Part shown: positions 55,101 through 64,000 of the stretch, one piece after another
Layout of the letters: every line of letters starts with the position of its first letter
How positions within the stretch are numbered: position 1 is the first letter of the stretch
Source: Lonicera japonica
Taxonomy: Eukaryota > Streptophyta > Magnoliopsida > Dipsacales > Caprifoliaceae
Assembly: GCA_021464415.1 (NCBI GenBank)
Contig: CM038463.1
Span: 115,288,790 to 115,352,789 of the forward strand
DNA: 64,000 bases
Reading direction: 5' to 3'
Position numbers and translations under genes: made by a program
The notes under the pieces: model-generated
Told to the model about the DNA's origin: nothing
The model's input: only the letters and a program-made list of their open reading frames with translations
Databases searched by the model: none

Positions 55101-57001
55101 CTACACCCAGCCTAAGTCCCCCCCTAAATGATTAAGGCTAGTTCCTTTTATAGTTGGAAGGAACTAGTGGTTACAAGATGATAGGCCTCACTCCTCACGT
55201 TGTATTTGTGGGGAGATAATAGCGGAGTTAGTTGCGTAGTGGGCGGTTAATAACTGGTCGTTGGGCGTGCTGGTCACACTCTCATTGTACTGTTGCCACG
55301 TGTCCCTAGAGAGCACTTCCTTCTGGTCTATCTTACTGAGCTCGGACGCATGGTGAGGTCGGACCTCGTCCTTCGGCTGTGAGCTCGGAAAGTTATTTTT
55401 ATCCCCTTCAATATATATTATCCTACTTTCAAAAATGGCATTTGCTTCTCTAACCTCATAACTTGGTTTACTTTCAAGTTTCAACTGTCCAGGGAAATTC
55501 TTTATTCGCTTTCGTGTATGACCGACTCCTAGTCTTTGAGCCCGCTTTGTGTTTTTCTCTTATTATTCACTGCCACTCAGGATAACGTCACAGAAAGAAA
55601 CCAGAAAGATAGGTCCCCAGATTTTCTCCTTTATCCTTCTCAAACCGAAAACATAGATCTTAATATAAAGTCATCACCTCAAGTATCAATCATACTATTC
55701 ATATATCTTGGCAAATGACAGCTGCAACTACATCGTAACACAATTGAATCATATAATGTAGGAAATAACCTTACGCGAGGATAGATAGAATGTCAGCTCG
55801 AATATTGGACAAGAACTTCAACCCTCCAGGGTGTGTGTTGAGCCGTTCAAATAGAACTTCATACATTGGCTTGAGAGCATATCTCAAGCTCCGCTCAATC
55901 CTGTAAAATGCGGAAAGTGATCCTTCGTCTTCATTGCCAGCATCCAGAGCTTTGTCACCTAAAGCTAGAAAGATTTTAAAATCTAATCACGCACAGCGAG
56001 CATGGAATTCAAATAACAATATAAAACTTACAACTTGGGAGCTCAAGCCCCAGATATTGCTTCATCAATTCACGAACTTGCATTCTATTAAGGTCATACT
56101 CTCTGGAAAGTATAACGAACAGTCGCCGCCGGTTCTCTTGAGAAAGACTAAAATAACCCTATATGATTAATGATAAATGTATTATTATAAGTGTTCTAGT
56201 TGACAAAGTAATAATGTGTTAACTCCACACAACTTTGCAACGAAAGGAACTCGCCTCCGAGAAATCATCTAGTACTGAATCCAAAATTTCTGTTTTGTTC
56301 ATTGATATAGCCGAGTGCATTGACTCTCGTACTTGCTCAAATTCTCTGGGGAAATAAATAACATCGACAAATTCACTCCTTTATTTACATAAGAGAAATC
56401 TGTCTTTATTTCAAAACCTAAATAAGGATCTAATATTAAGAACCGTAAAAGAAATGAATCTAACAGGTGGCCGTCATGTGTGTATAGATTGTGACCTCTC
56501 AGTGTTGTTTGATGCATTCTGAGCAGATGCTTTTTCTCCTTCCAACGGATCTAGTTGCACTTGATTAACCTTGTTCTGCTCACAAACAAAAAATGGAAGT
56601 GCACGATCAGAACCAAACTATTAGTGGCACTATCAGTGCTCATAAATTCTCCATCTTATCAAAACAAAAACTACTGAAAGTGGAGAACATATACATGTTT
56701 ACTTGAGTTTGAACAATGTATAAAAACAAACAACTGATCGATTCCAACTTTTTAATAAATTAATGATCAATTGCAATTATAATTTATCCTAGAAACAATG
56801 AAGATGCAAGATTTCACAAGGGAATCGAGTGATCCTCAGAAGAAAACTATCAGAACATCTGAACATGTGAATCTGGATATTTGTGCTTTTACAAGCGTAA
56901 TCTAAGCATATAGATAGAAAGGAGAGATAACATACAGTTGCAGCGGGGGAAAGAGGTCTCATTTTGGTTCGCATCAAAATGGAGAGACCTTTTTTGTTCA
57001 T
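49114..57001 (-). CDS. MCD: Malonyl-CoA decarboxylase, 16 exons, 516 aa
   Basis: Converts malonyl-CoA to acetyl-CoA and CO2, clearing malonyl-CoA in mitochondria (also peroxisomes in animals). Exons on the minus strand: 57001-56936, 56575-56496, 56345-56255, 56158-56032, 55958-55775, 54369-54225, 54139-54049, 53229-53171, 53097-53020, 52456-52373, 51990-51851, 50730-50602, 50354-50282, 49780-49695, 49410-49326 and 49146-49114. Every junction keeps frame.
The basic N-terminus (MNKKGLSILMRTKMRPLSPA) fits a mitochondrial presequence. The helical domain includes ENRRRLFVILSREYDLNRMQ and VRELMKQYLGLELP. The catalytic domain includes EPLIFIEVALMKNVAQTIQ, LSPIPGY (Ser341) and VANFHLQNGA (His444), which correspond to the Ser and His of the human active site. 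Length matches plant homologues (about 518 aa from memory). No SKL peroxisomal signal is present; it ends EESTD. Introns 3, 6 and 9 use GC donors. Introns 5, 7 and 11 contain retroelements. Confidence 0.95.
51025..51290 (-). mobile_element. TRIM-type miniature LTR retrotransposon in intron 11 of MCD
   Basis: Two direct repeats of 71 bp (51025-51095 and 51220-51290), each tgttaggaacc to ttaaca, differ at a few positions and flank 124 bp. On the minus strand the LTR is followed at once by tggtatcagaggttgg (51219-51204), a perfect tRNA-Met primer-binding site core. Total length is 266 bp with no coding capacity, the definition of a TRIM. The flanking 5-mers (tcttt, gattt) do not match well, so the target duplication has decayed or my boundary is off by a base. 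Confidence 0.85.
51440..51725. other. GC-richer block of unknown origin in intron 11 of MCD
   Basis: This stretch has balanced composition, unlike the surrounding AT-rich intron. It contains an inverted pair acctgtgatggcc/aaatcacaggt (about 51640-51662). It could be a fragment of a transposon or a duplicated piece of another gene. No reading frame is convincing. Confidence 0.3.
53619..53930 (-). mobile_element. 5'-truncated LINE 3' end in intron 7 of MCD
   Basis: On the minus strand a frame (about 53905-53700) encodes FHQLVWQERNQRIFQGKF and continues to a WCIEERI end. The W.ERN.RIF word is typical of the zinc-binding domain at the C-terminus of plant L1-type reverse transcriptase ORFs. A short 3' UTR then ends in cccaaaaaaataaaa (about 53640-53626), an A-rich tail. 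The rest of the LINE is absent. It sits inside the 819-bp intron between exons 7 and 8 in the same orientation as the gene. Confidence 0.7.
54891..55410 (-). mobile_element. Solo LTR in intron 5 of MCD, 520 bp
   Basis: On the plus strand it begins tgtaaggtcaac and ends atccccttca, so on the minus strand it is a TG...CA-bounded LTR. Flanking 5-mers are atata on both sides (54886-54890 and 55411-55415), though the local (AT) context weakens that test. On the minus strand actataaaaggaac (about 55159-55146) is a good TATA box. Composition is higher in GC than the rest of the intron. No internal retroelement sequence is adjacent, so recombination between LTRs has probably removed it. The lineage (perhaps Gypsy) is not determinable from the LTR alone. 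Confidence 0.7.
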
Positions 57002-58509
57002 ATCTGCTGCTTTCTAGTTGACACCATTAATGAACGAAAGTGGAGCTCTCAAATTTGCATTATGTTCCCACGTCTTTCTCAATTTTGCTTGCATACTGCA
57101 GCTAAGCGAAGTACCCAATTGCTTCACTAGTCACGACAAGTGGGCAATAACAGCTCACTCCGATTTCTGACCACCTGTCCTACCAAGCCTTCCAGATGGT
57201 GCGCCTTGCGCAATGGCCCAGGCCCAGGCCCAGCCCGGTCCTTGACGGGCTGCATATAAGATTGGCTCAGAATTATAGCGCTTGCACCATATCCACAGTT
57301 ACACACCAGAACTTTTGTTCCACTCTTTTTGTGTGGAATATTTTTACTTGAAAAAAATTTCGTGTTATATAAAGTTTTAGAACACATTAAAAAAATGTGA
57401 AGGAATTTTATTAAATAGTGATAATATTTATTTTTTATATTTAATGTCATTATTCAAATTATTGTCCAATTATGCTAACGACCTTATATTCTGATTAGTA
57501 GAGGTCATTGGTCCAATCAACCTAAATGTGGTATTGAACAATTTGTTATGTCCATGACCTGGATGTGATTGCACATTTATATAATTGATCTATTATTGAA
57601 TCATCTATTGTACTTATAAAATAAAAAAAAAATCATTGTTCAAGTATTGTAATTTATTTTTAAAGCACAATTTATCGTAAATTTATGTGTGTACCAAGAA
57701 TTCCCTCTTACTCACAGTAATAAAAAGTGCAAAGAAAATGATAAAATTTCTTAAAGAACAAGAATTAGAAGTATGTTACGGAAGTGAATTAGAAGAATAT
57801 TCAGAAAATGATGAAATTCTTTATGAAATGGAATCTGAATCAGATAGTTCAAATGATGAAGTAGTATTTATGATGAAGCTACTTACTTTTTATTATAAAT
57901 GGTCTGGATAGGATAACAAGAAATAATAAAAAGGATTTAATTATATTGTACAGTATGTTGTTTTCGTAATGTCTAAATCAATTTTTGTTCTAGTTTCAAT
58001 TCTACAATTTGGAAGTGAATTGAAATATTATCTTCCACACTTTAATTATGGACGTTGAGTTGTTATTATCTATATTATATAACAAAATCTTTGATCAAAT
58101 TTCTTCTCAAAAAGTATAAAAGTATTTAATGGTTGAAAATGCATGTGCAATGGTGCATCTTAGTTGCACTCCCTTTGATGACTTTTATATACACAATAAG
58201 ATATCAAATTAAAGATAAAATACTCACACTAATAATATACATACAATAAGCTCCTACACATTTACACGTGTCTCTTCTCTCTCTCTCTCTCTTATTACTA
58301 ATCTACAAGGCACATACCTACTCACTCAAATATATTTAACATTATAAACTTTGAATTTATTCACATGCACGTATTTTAACTCAAGTCTCGACCACGGCCT
58401 TTTCTTTTATGTTAATTCTGCTAATTTTAAAATTTAGTTTTTGTTTATTTGATATAGTTAATTTATGTCTCAAAAATAAAAGTGAGATGAGATTTTAGCC
58501 GAGACACCT
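57002..58509. other. Upstream flank of malonyl-CoA decarboxylase
   Basis: The first 300 bp contain the likely promoter and 5' UTR, including a GGCCCAGGCCCAGGCCCAG-like block at 57213-57232. Plant GGCCCA motifs are often TCP-bound elements in housekeeping promoters. A weakly similar stretch (tcacgacaa with nearby words) recurs at about 59620-59760. A 74-codon acidic open frame at 57687-57911 has no known family. Confidence 0.45.
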
Positions 58510-58520
58510 ATATAATAAGG

Positions 58521-58777
58521 AGTTTTTTTGCCAAAGTTATCCACTTTTTAAACTTAATAGTCAAATTAAGATACTTTTTAACATATTTGTCAAACTAACA
58601 CGCTTTTAAAAATAGTAATTCGACATAAGAACGTAATTCAAAATCACTATTTTTTCCCTTAAAATAGTGATTCAAAATCACTATTTTTATAAATGTGCTA
58701 ATTTGACAAATATATTAAAAAGTGGCTTAGTTAGGCTATTAAGTATAAAAATTGGCTTACTTTGGCAAAAAGAAATC
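58521..58777. mobile_element. Foldback Mutator-type MITE, 257 bp
   Basis: The two halves are long inverted repeats: tttttttgccaaagttatcc on the left is mirrored by ttggcttactttggcaaaaa on the right. Perfect 11-bp direct repeats atataataagg flank the element at 58510-58520 and 58778-58788, in the Mutator-type target-duplication range. In the centre, tagtgattcaaaatcacta forms a second palindrome. Confidence 0.8.
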
Positions 58778-58788
58778 ATATAATAAGG

Positions 58789-61700
58789 TACAAAAAGTCA
58801 ATGCAAACCCCACTTAAAAAAATACCCAATTTAAGGTTCAATTTTTTTGTGATAATGTCTCGTTCAATCTTCACATTGATATATGTTCTTACACTCACAC
58901 AAAAGTGTGTAATCAATCCTAAGACACGCACACATTATCTCTTCTAAATTAGTTTTTCTCTCATCAATTTTGTTTAAAATTTAAATGCCATAATATTAAA
59001 TAAAAAAAATTAATTTAAATATTTACAATCTACTAATCAAGATAAATTAAACAAGATTCATTGTAACTGTATAATTATGTAAAAAATATCAAGAAAAATA
59101 TTGAGTAACATTTAAGGACATACTTTATGTTTTTGTACATTATTCGTCATCTTAGTATGTCGTTTCTACGAGGGTTCACGGTACGTCGATACGATTTTTG
59201 GACCATTTTTAGATCCGACAAACGAGACGCAATTGAATTATTTTCACATCTGGCATTGATTATAATTTGCTAAAAAAGTGTTTTACTAAGATTAGAATAA
59301 GAAGGGAAAAAATACAATATAATTAAATGAGCCTTTAAAAAATGAAAAACGATGCAATCAAATGTAGTCTGTTTTTAATTTTTTGAACCTGGAAATTAAA
59401 TTTAAGTTCTAGTTATTCTAAACTTTAGATTAAGTTAGAATTTGAGTTCAAATAGGCCAATCAAAATTTACCAATTTAAGTCAATTTATATTATTTTTTA
59501 ATTTCGTTATCAAATTTTATTTATTTTATCGTGTCAGACGGCAAATGTACACCTTAATTATTTTATTTATGACCATCATTTCTCATTATGCAAATTTTCA
59601 TAACGAATTAGTGAAGTGCTAATTGCTTCCCAAGTCACGACAAAAACCACCTGTTGTAATGAATCTCCCATACAGTGGGGCCGTAGCGTGGCCCAGGGCA
59701 GCACTTTGAAAAGATGTAAACAAAATTGGGCCAGAATTATGGGTTACCAAAAGTTTGTATGTTCTACTGTTAAATGCGTTTTTTTGTTTCGTTTTGTTTA
59801 AATCAGGCCGTGTCCGGACCGGAGTTCAATTAATCTTCCTTCATAGCTTAGATCATGTTTGTTGTTGGCCATAAAATATTTTTGAAGAGTTCCCAGTCAA
59901 CCCCAGAGCTAAACCCAGGGTGGTAACCGCTGGGCCAAATCCGATGGCTACTGTTAAATGCTTTTAACTGATGAGTTGTATTTTTAAGATTGATTGACTA
60001 ATGACCTCTAGAGTTTTGAATAAGAGTTTGAGAAATATGTTAAAGAAAAATATTGTGAACTTGTGTAAAAATTAATTTATTAATGAGTGAGTGAGTCAAA
60101 TAATAAAGTGTTTATTCGAATTCAAAAAATTCTGAATTAAAATTTTACTCGGAGCAAGATTTTTTTTTTATTATTATTATTTGTAATCAAAGAAAGAATT
60201 AATACTTTCTATTATCAAATAAATAAAATAATTATTTATAGAACATTACTCTTTTAGTAAGGAAAGAATACAAAAACATAAAACAAAATGGAAGTAGATA
60301 GCATTAGCCCTGCAGGCAAATAGAAACAAGAGGTAGGTAGTAGGAAAATGGTATGATAATCTAATAATTGAGATGAGCATCTCTGAATTATCGGACGTCC
60401 AGCCACTGAAATGGGCCTACTTGTTTGATAACCCAATATCCAACAACTTCTTCAACCAAACCATGTTAAAAGATTTAATCGTATTATACTATATCATACC
60501 ATACAAATTATAAGATCATCCGAATTGGTTTTGTTATAATATAAATATATTTCTTTCTCCTACAATATGTCTGAGCCTATACACACAGTATCGATCATGT
60601 ACGGTCGATGCAATGTGCATCAACTTTGATTTTTTCTTTTATGGTTACAAATCATACACACCTTCACGGAATGTGTGACCAAATTAAGCATTTAGTCTAA
60701 TACAGGGAGCGTAAAGACCAAAGGTTGGAGAGCAAAGAACAGATAAAAGATGCTGCGGAGGAACCAATGTTAATGAGTATAGATTTGTCACACATGAATG
60801 ATCAACAATGAGCGCTCTACAGTTACCGGAATCAATAATTGATCAATAAGAGACGTCAGAACTAGCAATCATCACAAAATATCTTTAATTTAATTTAAGT
60901 TTTAAGTGATGTTCGTATTTTATTTAAGTGATTGTATTGTAATTTTTGTTTTCAAATATTATTAATGTTATTTATGTGTCTTCTTTAAAAGTTTTACTTT
61001 TTTTATTAATATTTATAAACAATAATTAGAATACGTTTAATAAAAACTCAAGATAACATGTGTAATAAAATAATAAAAATATATAACATTTAAGTGGGGT
61101 TTAAATAGTTGGGATGAAAGTAGCTTTTGAAAGAGCCTTTAAGCTATGTTAAAAATGCCATAGCCGATGCTCTTTGCGTCCCGCCGATGATGCTCAGTGC
61201 ATTGGCTAAGGTATTTTTACCAATTTTCTTTCATTTCTTTTTTTTTTTGCAAACAAAACATAAATGGTATGCTAAATATACCAATTTAGCAGACCATTTA
61301 ACATCTCCAATGCCGATGGTCTGATACGTACTTCTTCTCATGTTAATAATTATATTTTATAAATATTAAAATTAAAGTAATTTTCCATACACATGCATAA
61401 TCAATGAATTATTTATTTATTTGTTTTTATAACCACATATAATCAATAAAATAAATTTCATAATAATAAATGATTTTTTTATTTTATTTTATATCGATTA
61501 GACTTTGTTTCTTTTAATACGTTAAATCAAAATGTGACCTCAATTTAGAACAAGAGAAATATATATAAAGTTTTCGATGTTCACGTATAAACTCTATGAT
61601 AACTTAATTTGAGGTAATGATTCTTCATACATGTTTTAGCCCCTAAATATTACTCTTTTGTTTGAAATTAGTTTCATTTTTAACATTTATACTTTTTAAT

Positions 61701-62483
61701 GTACATCATATTCAATTGTCAAAAACTTTTTACTATCTTGAGATTTTGTATATTAACTTTAAATAATATATAAATTGGACTTTTAATGAATATTAACTTT
61801 AAAAATATATATATGTCTAATTGCTAGTTGGTGAAGCAATAGCACCGCTAAGGAGCAAATTAAAGAGGAATCTGCTCGGAGAAACTCACGTCTAATTGCT
61901 AGTTGGTGAAGCAATTGCTATCGATAACACGTTCAAGAGGATGATTAGCCATATTAAATTTGAGGCAGCCAAAATTCCTAACAAAGGCGGTTAGGAGGAA
62001 TATTTTTTTGCAGTAGGAAAAGGCTATAGTGAACAGTGACGCGTGGAGGTAGATCGAAGAACTGAGACTCACCTCAATGAAACAATTAATCCTAGTCAAA
62101 CATTCCAACCATTCTAGTATATCACTAGTGAATTAACATGAGATGACATTTATATGTGTTAAAATAATAGATACAAAGAGTGAGAGAGAACAATCTTTTT
62201 ATTTATCAGATATATAATATGAATATGAATAGAGGTCAGCTCTATTTATATAAAAAACTAACATTATTATTTTTTTACAAAATTAATGCGAGACAAGTTA
62301 GACAAATTATATCTTTAAATATTACATATAAGTATTCATATATTAATATTTTACAACAATAAGCATAATATTGTACCTTTAATTTAACACTACTACATCT
62401 AGATGCATGCATGTATGTCAATAAGTAAGATTTGCTATGATTAATATAATAATACTATTATTTTCACCAAAGGAATCTAAGAC
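58789..62483. other. Non-coding, AT-rich interval
   Basis: No gene is supported. At about 58970-59095, sequence resembling the interior of the Tourist-like MITEs at 16301-17368 (words such as atcaagataaattaaacaag and ataattatgtaaaaaa) suggests a decayed fragment of that family. At about 61125-61325 a slightly GC-richer block contains repeated gccgatg words of unknown origin. At 61815-61920 a near-identical ctaattgctagttggtgaag occurs twice (61818 and 61892). Confidence 0.4.
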
Positions 62484-62491
62484 AGCTCGTG

Positions 62492-63094
62492 ATAGGAGTG
62501 TTTCGTTTTCGGTTTCGGTCGGGGTAGAAACTAAGGTACCCCAAATCCTCCCCAAACTTTATAGTTCGGTTTTGGTTCGGTTCGGTTTCGGTTTTCGTAC
62601 CTATGAAACCCAAACCCTCCCCAAATTATTCGGTTTCGGTCCGGTTCGGTCTCATTCCGATTTTTTTTGTATTTTTAAAACTTTAGTTCAAAATTGCACT
62701 AAAAATATAATTTCACTCAAAAGGCGCTACAAAAAAATTATATAATGTATTTATTTTAATAATTAGCTTAAGTAATTATTTATAAATGTAAATAATTCAT
62801 AGGGTTGGGTCATTTATATAATGTAAATGTTGGAAGAAGATTTTTTTTTTTTTTAACGTATTGTAAGACAACTTAAGCAATTACATTAAGTTAGCAAATA
62901 TTTTTTTTTAAAGATTCGGTTTTTTCGGTCCAATTTGAGGACCCCGAATCCCCAACCCATATCGACTCAAATCAATCGGTTTCGGTTTTTGATTTCGGTT
63001 TCGATTTTTTTTTCGGTTCGGGAAATTTCGGATCGCAACGAATCGGTTCGGTTCGGTTCGTTCGTTCAGTTTTCGGATTTCTTACAACACCCCT
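62492..63094. mobile_element. hAT-type non-autonomous element rich in ttcggt words, 603 bp
   Basis: An 8-bp perfect target duplication agctcgtg lies at 62484-62491 and 63095-63102. Ends are (at)aggagtgtt and the inverse aacacccct. Both subterminal regions (62500-62670 and 62915-63080) are packed with ttcggt, tttcggtt and ggttcgg words, more than 25 in total. Size, 8-bp duplication and terminal sequence fit a hAT MITE. Confidence 0.75.
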
Positions 63095-63102
63095 AGCTCG
63101 TG

Positions 63103-64000
63103 GCCAAAATGAAATAGCACAATGCATGACTCTTGTTCTAGAAGACGAATAATTTTATTTTAATTTCAACCTACTGAAAGATTAAAAAAAAATTGTTACA
63201 GAGAATAATCGATTATCATATCTTACATTTAGCTCATGTTACATATATATTTTTACGTGTACTTTATTTTTAACATTATTTTGAATAGCTACCTTCATTC
63301 GGAAGACTCAATTTATCATAAATTATCTCATCGACAATTATTATCCGGCTAACAAGTAAGTATTTATTTACAACTGATTAGTTGAATTGATTGGTTAATC
63401 ATAAACTTTTTACCATTGAGATTTCGAACTTCTTGTAAATTTAAGAGTCAAACTTTGTTAATCCAATTAAAAAAGAGTCACCCGCATATGATTGGTTAAA
63501 CCATCCAAGTCATTAGTTTATTTTAATTAATACCATTTGTTTAATTAAAACCTAATTTTAACTAATTAAGGAAATATAAAAAATAGACGCCCATAAATCT
63601 CGTCGCTACTTTTCTTCTTTTCTCCTTCGAATTTCATCTCACCCCATCACCGTCATTTGCTAGTATGCAGTAAAATCAACAAATCTATTTTATTTGATTT
63701 GTAGATCCAATCTTCCATCACCAACACCAATTCCAGAACCAATGGAAGCACAACTGGATTAGTGGACCCAAATTCTTATCGCATTGTCCCCATTTATTAG
63801 AGTAGAAAGAATCCATTTAAGAGATGAGATGGCGGCCAAGGCTTGATCCCAACAATATGGATCAAATAATGAATCGTAACCGATGTGCCTTCTCTAGTTT
63901 TAAGACTTCAGTCCCATAACCATTGTTGGTAAAAAATATTCCTCCAATTGCCTAATGTAGTGGCAATTAAAATATAAGAGTGGAGTCTATAGTTATTTCT
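63103..64000. other. Non-coding right end
   Basis: AT-rich sequence with no gene, RNA or repeat structure that I can support. A promoter or 5' UTR of a gene beyond the window is possible near 63590-63900, where composition becomes more balanced. Confidence 0.35.

Noticed and set aside
57687..57911. Acidic 74-codon open frame
   Set aside because: Its composition is protein-like, but I recognise no family, see no splice partners, and flanking DNA is AT-rich and non-coding. It is noted only within the interval description.
57120..59770. Possible duplicated MCD promoter (57120-57310 against 59620-59770)
   Set aside because: Only short words such as agtcacgacaa and cagaattat agree, too little by eye to claim a duplication.

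Overview
This is a window of a plant nuclear genome, almost certainly a eudicot. It is AT-rich, intron-rich and about two thirds transposon-derived or featureless. I support four intact protein-coding genes, one truncated receptor gene and one receptor relic. From left to right these are a complete 12-exon LysM receptor-like kinase of the CERK1/NFR1/LYK type (minus, 10733-15966), a LysM ectodomain-only paralogue (minus, 29493-30107), an intronless PRP28-type DEAD-box helicase (minus, 31821-33776), a relic of a second copy of the ectodomain gene (minus, about 36751-36815), a chloroplast RbcX1 rubisco chaperone in six exons (plus, 46696-47925) and a 16-exon malonyl-CoA decarboxylase (minus, 49114-57001). 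Exon boundaries were read by eye from splice sites and reading-frame continuity. Every junction keeps the frame.

Region 1-10 kb is a transposon field. It holds nested long-inverted-repeat (Mutator-like) elements at 177-2213 and 618-1879, a sister element near 2594-3683, a Tourist-like element swollen by an internal tandem array (4018-5391), and several smaller inverted-repeat elements. Region 10.7-16 kb is the LysM kinase. Its intron 5 carries another long-inverted-repeat element, and its promoter abuts two tandem near-identical Tourist-like MITEs that share a single TTA.

Region 18.4-37 kb is a segmental duplication. Copy A (18392-18784 plus 28243-about 30340) is split by a 9.5-kb Copia element of Sirevirus type (18785-28242). 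Copy B (35014-about 37020) keeps the empty insertion site. Copy A retains the LysM ectodomain exon. Copy B has lost nearly all of it in one 592-bp deletion. The PRP28 helicase lies between the copies. A second, degenerate Copia element (minus, about 38504-41200) follows, then repeat-rich non-coding DNA that includes a probable Sirevirus LTR near 44.5-45.75 kb.

Region 46.7-57 kb holds RBCX1 and malonyl-CoA decarboxylase, convergent (tail to tail). From memory these are also neighbours on Arabidopsis chromosome 4. Malonyl-CoA decarboxylase introns host three different retroelements (a 266-bp TRIM, a LINE 3' end and a solo LTR), and three of its 15 introns use GC donors. The final 7 kb is non-coding, with a Mutator-type foldback MITE (11-bp target duplication) and a hAT-type MITE (8-bp target duplication).

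The genes are not a pathway. They are ordinary nuclear genes for chitin or Nod/Myc-factor perception, spliceosome activation, rubisco assembly and malonyl-CoA turnover. The most biologically interesting part is the decaying LysM receptor cluster and the transposon history recorded around it.
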